In this document: positions 41,106 through 53,385 of the stretch, piece after piece
Numbering within the stretch: the first letter of the stretch is position 1
How the letters are laid out: every line of letters starts with the position of its first letter
Source of the DNA: Marilutibacter penaei
GTDB taxonomy: Bacteria > Pseudomonadota > Gammaproteobacteria > Xanthomonadales > Xanthomonadaceae
DNA: 64,000 bases
Assembly (NCBI RefSeq): GCF_014145395.1
Contig: NZ_JACHTE010000008.1
Coordinates: forward strand, 151,305-215,304
Direction of reading: 5' to 3'
Notes under the pieces: generated by a model
Database searches by the model: none
What the model was told of the DNA's origin: nothing
The model's input: the letters and a program-made list of their open reading frames with translations, nothing else
Translations under genes and position numbers: made by a program

Positions 41106-41232
41106 GTGGTTCCTGGTGTCCTGGGGCGAAAATGCGGCGACAGGCCCGCTCGGGCCTCGCATCAACCGCGAAGCCGGTCATTTTGCCATGTAAGGCGCTC
41201 CGACGCAAAGAAACGACTTGACATCGGCGGGA

Positions 41233-41991
41233 TCAACCGTCCGCCGCGAGCGCCCCGGCTTCGATTCCACCAAATGCGGCCTGCCAGCTCCCGGGCATCC
41301 CGGGCTGGAGCACCTGGCGTGCCAGCACGCCCAGGAAGCGGTCACGCGGCCAGGCTTCGGCCCCCATGCGCAGGAGGTGCGGGTTGCCGACCTGCGCATC
41401 GAACACCGGCCAGCCCCAGCGCGAGAGCCGCCAGCCAAGCGCGGCCAGCGCGACCTTGGAGGCACCGGACACGGCACTGAACATGCTTTCGCCGAAGAAC
41501 ATGCGCCCGACCGAAACCCCATACAGCCCACCGACCAGGCGATCCCCGGCCATCACTTCGACGGAGTGCGCATGACCCGCCCGGTGGAGCCGCTCGTAGG
41601 CGAGGATCATGTCATCGGTAATCCAGGTCCCCCGCTGACCGGGCCGCGGTGCCCCGGCGCAGGCGCGTATCACCTGGCCGAACCGATGGTCGGCCCGGAC
41701 CCTCCAGTCTAGGCCGCGCAACTGGCGCTTGAACCGCCGCGACAGGTGGACGCCCTCGCTGCGAAAGACCACGCGTGGATCGGGGGACCACCAGAGCACG
41801 GGCTGGTCGTCTGCGTACCACGGGAAGATCCCGCTGCGGTAGGCATTGAGCAGGCGGGGAACGGAGAGGTCCCCACCGACGGCCAGCAAGCCGTTGGGGT
41901 GCGCCAGCGCCGTCGCCGGAGGGGGGAACGGGGCCAACGGATCAGCCGGCAGCAGGGGCGGGAAGCGGCTCACCCCTTGATGATCCGTCAC
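41233..41991 (-). CDS. aat: Leucyl/phenylalanyl-tRNA--protein transferase
   Basis: Adds Leu or Phe to the N-terminus of proteins starting with Lys or Arg, creating degrons for ClpS-ClpAP, whose genes are 1-4 kb away. The 252-residue product shows PNGLLAVGGDLSVPRLLNAY, GIFPWYADDQPVLWWSPDPR, HSVEVMAGDRLVGGLYGVSV and MFFGESMFS, all conserved in Aat. The GTG at 41991 overlaps the upstream stop (GTGA) and was preferred; a GTG at 41973 is an alternative. Confidence 0.94.
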   Translation of the reverse strand: MTDHQGVSRFPPLLPADPLAPFPPPATALAHPNGLLAVGGDLSVPRLLNAYRSGIFPWYADDQPVLWWSPDPRVVFRSEGVHLSRRFKRQLRGLDWRVRADHRFGQVIRACAGAPRPGQRGTWITDDMILAYERLHRAGHAHSVEVMAGDRLVGGLYGVSVGRMFFGESMFSAVSGASKVALAALGWRLSRWGWPVFDAQVGNPHLLRMGAEAWPRDRFLGVLARQVLQPGMPGSWQAAFGGIEAGALAADG

Positions 41992-43145
41992 CCCGGCGGC
42001 GGATGCCAAGGTTCGCCGCCGGGATCCTTGAACGGGGTGCGCGCGCCCATCCGGCGGGCGTGAAGAGCGGTCAGATCGACTTCGTGCCGACACCAGTCCG
42101 CCAGCGCCTCGCGAAAGCGCCCGTCGGCGACCCAGTGGCGGCTGTGGACCGGGGTGGGCAGGAAGCCGCGCGCAAGCTTGTGTTCGCCCTGGGCACCCGG
42201 CTCGAACACGGCCAATCCTTCCCGCAGGCAGTACGCAATGCCCTGGTAGTAGCAGGTCTCGAAATGGAGGCCCGGGAGGCGGACATGGCTGCCCCAGTAG
42301 CGACCGTAAAGCGTATCGGTCCCCCGCATGCAGAGCGCCCCTGCCACGGTGTCGCCCTCGAGGTCCGCCAGCACCAGCACCAGCGACCTCGGCATCGTCT
42401 TCGCCAGGTGGTGCAGGAAGGGCAGGGTCAGCGCCGGCGCGTTGCCGTACTCGGCGAAGGTCTGGAGGTAGAAGCCATGCATGGCGACGAGATCCGCCTC
42501 GGTGGCTTCATCCCCGTGCAGGATCCGGAAGCGCACGCCACTCCCGGCCACCCGCGCGCGCTCCTGCCGGATGTTCTTGCGATGCTTGTGGTCCATCGCA
42601 GCGAGGAAGCCGTCGAAGTCGCCCCATCCCTGCGTGTTCCGCCAGTGGTATTGCACGTCCATACGAGGCAGCCACTCCGGTCCGAACGCGGGCAGGCCCG
42701 CCGCCTCGATGAAGTTGACGTGGCAGGAGGACCAGCCCGCATCCCGGCACGCCCCGGGCAGGGACGCCAGCAACTGGCGGCGTGCGCCTTCGTCGACCGC
42801 CAACAGTCGCGGTCCGGTCACGGGAGAGTAGGGCACCCCACACAGCCATTTCGGGAAGTAGTCCAGGCCTGCGCGCGCATACGCGTGGGCCCAGGCGTGG
42901 TCGAACACGAACTCCCCGTGCGAGTTGTGCTTGATGTACCCCGGCGCCGCGGCGACCAGACGGTCGCCCTCCAGCACCACCGGATGCCGGGGCGTCCATC
43001 CCCAGTCCCCGCGCAGGCAACCGTGGCGCTCCAGCCCGGCAAGGAAGGCATGCCGCACGAAGGGATTGCGGCCGTCATGCAATGCATCCCAGTCCTCCGC
43101 CGGCACCCGGTCCAGCGCATCCAGCCAGGCGACACGTCGCGTCAT
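41988..43145 (-). CDS. GNAT-fold protein of the COG3146/DUF482 family
   Basis: A 385-residue cytoplasmic protein resembling the peptidoglycan-bridge (FemX-like) acyltransferases annotated as COG3146. Typical segments are NPFVRHAFLAGLERHGC near the N-terminus, MDHKHRKNIRQERARV and GLHFETCYYQGIAYCLREGL followed by GAQGEHKLARGF. The natural substrate is unknown. It is coupled on both sides by 4-bp overlaps: its ATG with the stop of the DUF2254 gene and its stop with the aat start. The three genes form one operon. Confidence 0.85.
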   Translation of the reverse strand: MTRRVAWLDALDRVPAEDWDALHDGRNPFVRHAFLAGLERHGCLRGDWGWTPRHPVVLEGDRLVAAAPGYIKHNSHGEFVFDHAWAHAYARAGLDYFPKWLCGVPYSPVTGPRLLAVDEGARRQLLASLPGACRDAGWSSCHVNFIEAAGLPAFGPEWLPRMDVQYHWRNTQGWGDFDGFLAAMDHKHRKNIRQERARVAGSGVRFRILHGDEATEADLVAMHGFYLQTFAEYGNAPALTLPFLHHLAKTMPRSLVLVLADLEGDTVAGALCMRGTDTLYGRYWGSHVRLPGLHFETCYYQGIAYCLREGLAVFEPGAQGEHKLARGFLPTPVHSRHWVADGRFREALADWCRHEVDLTALHARRMGARTPFKDPGGEPWHPPPG

Positions 43146-44425
43146 GCCTCGTCCGGGCCCGTGTCGACCAGCTTCGGACGCGCGGCACCGGCGACCGCGG
43201 CCCGGTCGGGCTCGAACGGCAGGGCATCCATGGCGCGGGACAGGGCTTCGCGCGCATGGCGCCGCAACGGATCCTCGAAGTTCACGCAATCCAGGTCGTC
43301 CAGCGCGGCGAAGGCCTTCTGCAGCCGGATGCCGACTTCGCGGAGCGCGGCACCGTCGCGTGCGATCGACGGGAACACGTCGTCGAACATGTCGGCCTCG
43401 CGCAGAGCCGGGACGAAGATGCGGGGGTGCGCGATCGCCACCTCGTCCTGCTTCGACTCGCGTCCCCGGGCCCATCCGGTGAACAGGCGAACCACGGTGC
43501 CGATGACGTCGATCGCCGTACCCGGGTCGTTGATGCCGGGCGAGAGCGCCCTGACCGCGACCTCGGTCAGCACCACCAGTCCGTAACGCGGGTCGTGTTC
43601 GTAGGTGCGCGCATCGCCGATGACGAACGCCTCGCGGATGCCTTCGAGCGCGGACGCATCCAGTCCCTCACCCGCCACGTGCGCGAGTGGCCGGCCCGGC
43701 GCCGCGAAGGTTCCCGGCAACACGTTCAGGTGGAGATCGAAATCGTGCTCGATCGAAAGTCGGCCCAGGTGTTCGACATCGATGTACTCCACGTAGCCCA
43801 CCGCGTCGGCGGCGACCGGCATCGCCGTGGCGGGTGGCGAGCGGAACGGAGCGCCGCCCAGCCACGGCTCCCGGGCGCGGTGCTGCATCGCCTTGCGGGT
43901 CGCCGACTCCACCAGGTTGATGGTCTCCGCGACGCGGCCAAAGCGCGACAGCTGCTCGATCCAGCGAAGCAGGGTGACCGTGATCAGCACGATCACGGCG
44001 ATGGTGACCACCAGCAGCAGCACCCGGCCGCTGTCGCCATAGGCACCCGCGCTCAGCGCGATCAACCCAACAATGGAGTACAGGAAGGCACCGATGAACG
44101 TCGCCAGCGCGCTCTGCGCGGTGGTGTCCTCGATCAGCAACTGGGCGGCGCGCGGCGTGGCGGTGGTCGAGGCCGTGCCATACGCGGAGACCATGGTGGC
44201 CAGCGAGAACGTGGTGACGGCCAGCATCGACGTCGCGAGGATACCGAGGATGTTGCCGACCGATCCCGCGCCGATCGATCCGGCCAGCCCGGGCGGGATC
44301 AACGAGCGCGCCGCCGCGCCCAGCAGCGCAGTGAGAATCCCCAGCGCGCCGTACAACGCCGCGCGGAACCACATCCGCCGCGAATAGCGCGACAGCACGA
44401 ACAGCCATTTGTCGGTCAGGGCCAC
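43142..44425 (-). CDS. DUF2254 integral membrane protein
   Basis: A 427-residue membrane protein. Four hydrophobic helices lie in the first 155 residues (around 18-40, 57-80, 105-125, 135-155). The conserved block SMLAVTTFSLATMVSAYG marks the DUF2254 family. The large soluble C-terminal part includes LSPGINDPGTAIDVIGT, another family signature. Function is unknown; the operon with the GNAT-like protein and aat may hint at envelope or protein modification, but that is inference. Confidence 0.85.
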   Translation of the reverse strand: MALTDKWLFVLSRYSRRMWFRAALYGALGILTALLGAAARSLIPPGLAGSIGAGSVGNILGILATSMLAVTTFSLATMVSAYGTASTTATPRAAQLLIEDTTAQSALATFIGAFLYSIVGLIALSAGAYGDSGRVLLLVVTIAVIVLITVTLLRWIEQLSRFGRVAETINLVESATRKAMQHRAREPWLGGAPFRSPPATAMPVAADAVGYVEYIDVEHLGRLSIEHDFDLHLNVLPGTFAAPGRPLAHVAGEGLDASALEGIREAFVIGDARTYEHDPRYGLVVLTEVAVRALSPGINDPGTAIDVIGTVVRLFTGWARGRESKQDEVAIAHPRIFVPALREADMFDDVFPSIARDGAALREVGIRLQKAFAALDDLDCVNFEDPLRRHAREALSRAMDALPFEPDRAAVAGAARPKLVDTGPDEA

Positions 44426-44532
44426 GGCACGCCTCTTACGGGTCGGACCGTCAGTATGTCCAACCCCAGGTGAGTGTCGCCTGCAGGCGGCATCGCCGGG
44501 CGCGGCACGCCCCCGGGCAAAGCCGGCCTGGC

Positions 44533-48136
<3,604 letters not shown>

Positions 48137-48239
48137 CCCTGCACCCCGCCGTACGCTGAACGGCGCTGCGCGCCTCTACGCACCATTCAGTCCTTTTTCG
48201 TGACACTTGGCCCCATACGCCCTCTGGAGTGACGCCCGC

Positions 48240-48887
48240 ATGACCCAGCACTTCCCCTCGACCCGTCGACTGGCCTCGGTCTCCCTGGCCATCGCGGGAA
48301 TGCTGCTGTCGGCCAGCGCGATCGCCGGCGCGCGCGATCAGCTGGACACCTTCACGCAAGGGCTCGAAGGGCTGGACGGCAACTTTTCCCAACAGGTGTT
48401 CGACACCAACGGAAAAGTGAAGGAGGCATCGAACGGGACGCTCGCGCTGGAAGCCCCCCGTCACTTCCGCTGGGAATACGTAAAGCCGTACCCGCAGATC
48501 ATCGTCGCGGACGGGCAGACCGTGTGGATCTACGAGCCGGACCTCGACCAGGTGACGCGCCGACCGCAGGGCGTGGAGGAACAGAACAGCCCGCTGGCCG
48601 TGCTGATCGATCCCTCGCGGCTGGAGAGCCGGTTCAAGGTCGAGGAGGGGGGCACCGCCGACGGCCTCGAATGGCTCGTGCTGGCGCCCAAGGATCCCAA
48701 CGACGCAAGTTTCAGTTCTGCGCGCCTCGGGTTCCGGGACGATGCGCTGGTTCGCATGCAGGTGACGGACACGCTGGGGCAGGCCACGCGGATCGACTTC
48801 GGGGCGTGGCGCAAGAACCCGGCGTTCGGCCCCGGCACGTTCGAGTTCTCGCCCCCCGAGGGCACCGACGTGATCGGCGAGGGGTGA
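48240..48887 (+). CDS. lolA: Outer-membrane lipoprotein carrier protein LolA
   Basis: Periplasmic chaperone that carries lipoproteins from LolCDE to LolB. The 215-residue product has a signal peptide (cleavage after AIAGA, about residue 32) and the LolA fold: FTQGLEGLDGNFSQQVFD, RHFRWEYVKPYPQIIVADG and WIYEPDLDQV. It is downstream of ftsK and upstream of rarA, the E. coli order. Confidence 0.95.
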   Translation: MTQHFPSTRRLASVSLAIAGMLLSASAIAGARDQLDTFTQGLEGLDGNFSQQVFDTNGKVKEASNGTLALEAPRHFRWEYVKPYPQIIVADGQTVWIYEPDLDQVTRRPQGVEEQNSPLAVLIDPSRLESRFKVEEGGTADGLEWLVLAPKDPNDASFSSARLGFRDDALVRMQVTDTLGQATRIDFGAWRKNPAFGPGTFEFSPPEGTDVIGEG

Positions 48888-48942
48888 GGCCCCCCGGGAG
48901 CCGGGCTGCTATCGTGGGCGGCCCCTCCCGCCCGACTGCCCC

Positions 48943-50319
48943 GTGGTCCGCCCGCGCACGCCCCCGTCCCTGGAAGCCAACGATCTTCTGAGCGTCGATC
49001 GCGATGCGCTGCGGCCCCTGGCCGAGCGCATGCGGCCGGCCAGCCTGGATGACATGGTCGGCCAGCGGCGCCTGCTCGCCGAGGGCAGTGCGTTGCGCCG
49101 GGCCATCGCATCGGGCCATGTCCATTCGATGATCCTGTGGGGCCCGCCCGGCTGTGGCAAGACCACGCTCGCCCTGCTGCTCGCCCGCTATGCCGAGGCG
49201 GAATATCGCGCCATTTCCGCCGTCCTGTCTGGATTGCCGGATGTTCGCAAGGTCCTCGCCGAGGCCGATCACCGTTTCGCGGAAGGCCGCCGGACGGTCC
49301 TGTTCGTCGACGAAGTGCACCGTTTCAACAAGGCCCAACAGGATGCGTTCCTGCCCCATATCGAACGGGGCACCATCCTGTTCGTGGGGGCCACCACCGA
49401 GAACCCCTCGTTCGAGTTGAACTCAGCCCTGCTGTCGCGGTGCCGGGTGCATGTGCTCGAAGCCGTCTCTGCCGACGACATCCAGGTGGCGCTGCGCCGC
49501 GCCCTGCAGGACAGCGAGCGTGGCCTGGGCGCGCAGTCGGTCGAGGCCAGCGATTCCGCGCTCTCGGAGATCGCGCACGCCGCTGACGGCGACGTGCGTC
49601 GGGCCCTGACCTTGCTGGAAATCGCCGCCGAGCTGGCAGTGGAGGAGGGGGGCACGATCTCCGACAGCACGCTGATGCAGGTGCTCGCGGACCGGACGCG
49701 GCGTTTCGACAAGGGCGGGGAACAGTTCTACGACCAGATTTCCGCCCTGCACAAGTCCGTCCGGAGCTCGAACCCGGATGCGGCGCTGTACTGGCTCGTA
49801 CGCATGCTGGACGGCGGCTGCGACCCGATCTACCTGGCCCGGCGCCTCACGCGGATGGCGGTGGAGGACATCGGCCTCGCCGACCCGCGGGCCCTCCAGA
49901 TGGCCACCGACGCGTGGGATGCCTACGACCGGCTGGGGAGCCCGGAAGGCGAGCTCGCCCTCGCACAGGTCACGATCTACCTGGCCAGCACGGCGAAATC
50001 GAACGCGGCCTACAACGCATACAAGGCGGCCCGGCGCGACGTAGCGGAACATGGCACGCAGGAGGTGCCCCTGCACCTGCGCAATGCGCCGACCCGGCTC
50101 ATGAAGTCACTGGGCTATGGACGGGACTACCAGTACGACCACGATGCCGAGGGCGGGATCGCGCTGGATCAGACCGGGTTCCCCGATGCCATGGGCGAGC
50201 AGGTCTACTACAGGCCGGTGGAGCGCGGGATGGAAATCAAGTTGAAGCAGAAGCTGGATCACCTGCGTGCGGCGCGTACCGACGCACGGGAGCGGCACGG
50301 CGGTGGCTTGCCGGACTGA
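48943..50319 (+). CDS. rarA: Replication-associated recombination protein RarA
   Basis: AAA+ ATPase of the clamp-loader-like MgsA/RarA/WRNIP1 family that acts at stalled forks. The 458-residue product has Walker A GPPGCGKTT (Lys73), Walker B TVLFVDEVHRFNK, sensor 1 GATTENPSFE and the C-terminal tetramerisation region. The start is GTG (48943); the frame is preceded only by an untranslated 55 bp after lolA. Confidence 0.95.
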   Translation: MVRPRTPPSLEANDLLSVDRDALRPLAERMRPASLDDMVGQRRLLAEGSALRRAIASGHVHSMILWGPPGCGKTTLALLLARYAEAEYRAISAVLSGLPDVRKVLAEADHRFAEGRRTVLFVDEVHRFNKAQQDAFLPHIERGTILFVGATTENPSFELNSALLSRCRVHVLEAVSADDIQVALRRALQDSERGLGAQSVEASDSALSEIAHAADGDVRRALTLLEIAAELAVEEGGTISDSTLMQVLADRTRRFDKGGEQFYDQISALHKSVRSSNPDAALYWLVRMLDGGCDPIYLARRLTRMAVEDIGLADPRALQMATDAWDAYDRLGSPEGELALAQVTIYLASTAKSNAAYNAYKAARRDVAEHGTQEVPLHLRNAPTRLMKSLGYGRDYQYDHDAEGGIALDQTGFPDAMGEQVYYRPVERGMEIKLKQKLDHLRAARTDARERHGGGLPD

Positions 50320-50334
50320 GGCACGTGCATCCGC

Positions 50335-50718
50335 TCACCCGGTCGGGGCAAGCATCCAGCGCATCGCCACCAGCCCCAGCCACGTGGCCAGCAATGCCCC
50401 GGCCAGGTGCGACGCGATCGTCAGCAACGCCCATCCGGCTTCGCCCCGCATGAACTGCAGGACCGTCTCCGCGGAGAACGTGGAGAAGGTCGTCATGCCG
50501 CCGAGGAAACCGGTCACGACCGCCAGGCGCAGGAGCGGTGAAAGCGCGTCGTAGTGTCCTGAAAGCCCTAACGCGAGGCCGATCAACAGCCCGCCCAGCG
50601 TGTTGGCGGCGAGGGTCCCCAGGGGCAGGTCGGCGCACAGCGGATTCAGCGCAAGCGCCAATCCCCAACGCACCAGTGCGCCCAGCCCTGCGCCGATGAA
50701 TACGGCCAACGCCGACAT
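50335..50718 (-). CDS. crcB: Fluoride efflux channel CrcB/Fluc
   Basis: A small four-helix membrane protein (127 residues) that exports fluoride as a dual-topology dimer. Family signatures are GAGLGALVRW, LGTLAANTLGGLLIGL and the phenylalanine box GFLGGMTTFSTFSAE. It is convergent with rarA. No fluoride riboswitch was recognised upstream. Confidence 0.94.
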   Translation of the reverse strand: MSALAVFIGAGLGALVRWGLALALNPLCADLPLGTLAANTLGGLLIGLALGLSGHYDALSPLLRLAVVTGFLGGMTTFSTFSAETVLQFMRGEAGWALLTIASHLAGALLATWLGLVAMRWMLAPTG

Positions 50719-50836
50719 GAAATCCACGCGATGCGACCCCCGAGCCTGATTCGAGGATGGTAGCCGATGCACAGGGCGGGCGCCGGAGGCCCCGTCGGCG
50801 CAGCCTGTCGGCTGTTTCAGGATTTCCCGGTTCACC

Positions 50837-50929
50837 TGACAAGCGGCTGTCAATTAACCGGGATTTAACCTTGGTGTATATGAGCGCCTAACAATTAAGT
50901 TGAAAACTTGATCCCTGTCACTTTTTAAC
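50837..50929 (+). promoter_or_regulatory. Promoter region of the secreted-protein cluster
   Basis: This AT-rich stretch between crcB and the cluster holds TTGAAA (50900-50905), 18 bp, TTTAAC (50924-50929), a usable sigma-70 promoter. The palindrome AAGTT-GAA-AACTT (50897-50909) overlaps the -35 and could be an operator. Farther upstream is a second inverted repeat, TGACA-AGCGGC-TGTCA (50837-50852). The regulator is unknown. Confidence 0.4.
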
Positions 50930-50975
50930 GCCTCCCCCCTTGTGGCGTTGAAGCGACGCAAAAAGGAGATCAATC

Positions 50976-52127
50976 ATGCGCATTCGTAGAACTCTGATTG
51001 CATCGGCAGTCCTGCTGGGACTGGGATTCAGCGGACAGTTGTTCGCCCAGGCGACGAACAACGAGAACGGTCCGGGCCAGAACCTGCAGGTGGCCGTCGA
51101 TGTCGACCTCGACGACAATTCCGACAACAGTGACAACAGCACCGGCAACAACCGCGACAACGCGGGCGCAGCGGGCGCAGCCGGTATCGGCACCGCCGCG
51201 GCGAACAACGGCGGCAACGCCAGCACCAGCCTCAACAATTCCTTCAACACCTCCACCGCCGTCGCTGAAACCAACCTCAACGGGACGGTCTCCGGCGTGC
51301 AGGTCTGGGGCATCGGCAATGTCGCCAACAACAGCGGCAACGCCAACGGCGGCAACGGCGGCAACGGCGGCCATGGCCTCGGTGGCATCGCGGTGGGCGG
51401 CACCGGCAACGGCGCGGACGGCGGCGATGGCGGTGGCGCGGCGGCCGGCAGCGGGGGTGGCGGGGACGCCACCAGCGGCAGCGGCGATGCAGGCGCGGCC
51501 AACCTCGCCGGTGGCGGAATCGGCCTGGGCGTCGGGGTAGGCGGCAGCGCCGCCGGCGCGGAAGGTGGAGATGGCGGCGACAGCGGCGCAGGTGGCAGCG
51601 CGGCAGGCCTCGGGCTTGGCCTGGGACTCGGCGCCGGCCTGGCCAACGGCCCCGGGGGTGACTCCGCCTCCGGCACCGGCTCGGGGTCGGGTTCCGGCAC
51701 GGGCACCGCAGGCGACTCCGGCAATGCCGGCGCCGGTGGCGACGGAGGCTCGAGCGGCGACGGCATCGGCCAGGGCACCGCAACGGCCGGCGGCGGCACC
51801 AATGGCGATGCAACCGCCAGCAGCGGCAACAGCGCCGCAAACGGCGGCGACGGTGGCAACGCGACCGCGAATGCCGGAGACGGCGGCAATGGCGGCGACG
51901 GCACCGGTGGCGCCGGCATGGGCGGCGCGGGATCGGGTGGCGCAGGGGCTGCAGGCGGCAACGGCGGCTCGGTCGCCAACAGTGCCGGAGCGTTCAACAC
52001 CTCGAACGTGATGACGGGCGTCGGCCAGAACGCCGCCGGCATCATGGTCGCGGCGCAGAACAGCGGCATGGCCTCGCTGATCCAGCAGGGCATCACCGTG
52101 CAGGCCAACCTTACGGTCGGCCCATGA
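50976..52127 (+). CDS. Secreted Gly/Asn-rich low-complexity protein, candidate amyloid subunit
   Basis: A 383-residue protein with a signal peptide (MRIRRTLIASAVLLGLGFSG, cleavage after LFAQA). The mature protein is almost entirely Gly, Ala, Asn, Ser, Asp and Thr, has no cysteine, and contains many GNGG, GDGG and GSG units (residues about 115-340). Two ordered-looking blocks bracket this region and each begins FNTS: one at about 91-125 with GVQVWGIGNVANNSGNA, and one at the C-terminus with NAAGIMVAAQNSGMASLIQQ. The second block is shared with the next gene's product. Such composition is typical of functional amyloids like FapC. A strong AAGGAG ribosome-binding site precedes the ATG. Amyloid function is inference. 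Confidence 0.7.
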   Translation: MRIRRTLIASAVLLGLGFSGQLFAQATNNENGPGQNLQVAVDVDLDDNSDNSDNSTGNNRDNAGAAGAAGIGTAAANNGGNASTSLNNSFNTSTAVAETNLNGTVSGVQVWGIGNVANNSGNANGGNGGNGGHGLGGIAVGGTGNGADGGDGGGAAAGSGGGGDATSGSGDAGAANLAGGGIGLGVGVGGSAAGAEGGDGGDSGAGGSAAGLGLGLGLGAGLANGPGGDSASGTGSGSGSGTGTAGDSGNAGAGGDGGSSGDGIGQGTATAGGGTNGDATASSGNSAANGGDGGNATANAGDGGNGGDGTGGAGMGGAGSGGAGAAGGNGGSVANSAGAFNTSNVMTGVGQNAAGIMVAAQNSGMASLIQQGITVQANLTVGP

Positions 52128-52264
52128 CGTGAGCGCTCCACGGCATGCCGACCGCTGGCCGGCATGCCGTTTCCGGCCCGGAGGCCTCCCCCGTCGTTCG
52201 TCGGCGGGGGACAGGGGCCCTGGCCACGGACGTATTCGGACCCGCCGCTCAAGGAATGCACGCC

Positions 52265-52690
52265 ATGCAGTCTCCATCGTCCCTTACAACGCTTCATCAG
52301 CCGCGCCGATTCCCGGTGTCGCCCCCGCTGGTCCTGGCCGTGTTGCTGGGGCTGGCACCGACACTGTGGGCGTCGCCGCCGCAAGGCCCCCTCGAGGCGC
52401 CCCCGTCGCTTGAACCCCAGGCCCGCGCAGAACGCGATGGATGGCAGGCGGTCACGAGCGAGCGCCTCGATGCGCTGCGCGGAGGCGACAATTCGCAAAG
52501 CAACGTGCTGATCGACGGGCGGGTGGACAACAACACCGCCGACCACGTCGTCAGCGGCGACAACGTCGTGGCCAACGGTGCGTTCGGCCACGCAGCCGGC
52601 ATCAACACCGTGGTGCAGAATAGCGGGAGCAACGTGCTCATCCAGGCGGGCACGGCCGTCAGCGTGCAGTTCGCGGATCCGACTCCATGA
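52265..52690 (+). CDS. Small secreted protein with double-glycine motif and amyloid-like C-terminus
   Basis: A 141-residue protein with a signal peptide (hydrophobic core LVLAVLLGLAPTLWA, residues 22-36). The segment [15 protein letters not shown] (60-74) closely resembles a double-glycine leader ending and matches one in the fourth gene. After it, Asn/Val-rich sequence leads to AAGINTVVQNSGSNVLIQAG, which parallels the C-terminus of the first gene's product; this may make it a minor or nucleating subunit. The ATG at 52265 has AAGGA nine bases upstream; an ATG at 52256 is too close to it. It is followed by the C39 peptidase gene, whose start lies before its own stop (overlap of four bases). 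Confidence 0.7.
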   Translation: MQSPSSLTTLHQPRRFPVSPPLVLAVLLGLAPTLWASPPQGPLEAPPSLEPQARAERDGWQAVTSERLDALRGGDNSQSNVLIDGRVDNNTADHVVSGDNVVANGAFGHAAGINTVVQNSGSNVLIQAGTAVSVQFADPTP

Positions 52691-53382
52691 GACCCGCACG
52701 TGCCACGGCATGCCTGCTCGCGGGCATGTTGACGATGGCCTCCGCGACGAGCGCGGCCAGCGTCAATGAGGTCCGCGTGCCACCGGGCGGCAGCTACCAG
52801 GTGCGGATCACCAGCCTCAAGGAGGCGCGCTACCGGACCACCATCCCGCAGCAGTACGACTTCAGCTGCGGATCCGCCGCGACGGCGACGCTGCTGAGCT
52901 TCCAGTACGGCCACCCGGTCAGCGAGGAAGACGTCTTCGTTCGCATGTACAACCAGGGCGACCAGGCGAAGATCCAGCGGGAAGGCTTCTCGATGCTCGA
53001 CATGCGGCGGTACCTCGCGTCGATGGGGTACGACGCCGACGGCTTCGAACTTCCGCTCGAAAAGCTGGCGGAGGAGGGGGTGCCTGCGATCGTCCTGCTC
53101 AATGATCGGGGCTACCGCCACTTCGTGGTCGTGAAGGGGCTGCTGAACGGGCGCGTGCTGCTCGGCGATCCTGCGCGAGGCACGCGGGCCATGCCGCGCT
53201 CGCGGTTCGAGGCCTTGTGGGACAACCGCGTCCTGTTCGTGATCCACAGCCACCGTTCGCTCGCGCGTTTCAACCAGGGCAGTGATTGGCGCACGGCGCC
53301 GCCGGCGCCGCTGTCGATGGGCATCCAGCGCGACGGTCTGCGCGGCATCACCGTCCCGCGACGGGGACCGGGGGATATCTAG
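52687..53382 (+). CDS. Periplasmic C39-family cysteine peptidase (FapD-like)
   Basis: A 231-residue protein with a signal peptide (cleavage about residue 24) and a papain-like C39 domain. Gln and Cys of the active site are in PQQYDFSCGSAATATLL (Cys61), the catalytic His in GYRHFVVVKG (His145) and the Asp in LLGDPARG (Asp161). C39 domains usually cut after Gly-Gly in bacteriocin leaders and are part of ABC exporters; this one is free-standing and exported, like FapD of the Pseudomonas fap operon. Its likely substrates are the two neighbours carrying RLDx[LI]RGG. Substrate choice is inference. Confidence 0.85.
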   Translation: MRPARATACLLAGMLTMASATSAASVNEVRVPPGGSYQVRITSLKEARYRTTIPQQYDFSCGSAATATLLSFQYGHPVSEEDVFVRMYNQGDQAKIQREGFSMLDMRRYLASMGYDADGFELPLEKLAEEGVPAIVLLNDRGYRHFVVVKGLLNGRVLLGDPARGTRAMPRSRFEALWDNRVLFVIHSHRSLARFNQGSDWRTAPPAPLSMGIQRDGLRGITVPRRGPGDI

Positions 53383-53385
53383 GCC

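Noticed and set aside
50719..50836. Fluoride riboswitch upstream of crcB
   Set aside because: No conserved crcB-motif sequence or fold was recognisable on the minus strand.
51277..51840. Arg/Cys-rich open frame antisense to the Gly-rich protein
   Set aside because: Its repeats are the complement of Gly/Ala codons of the real gene; there is no signal peptide or homology.
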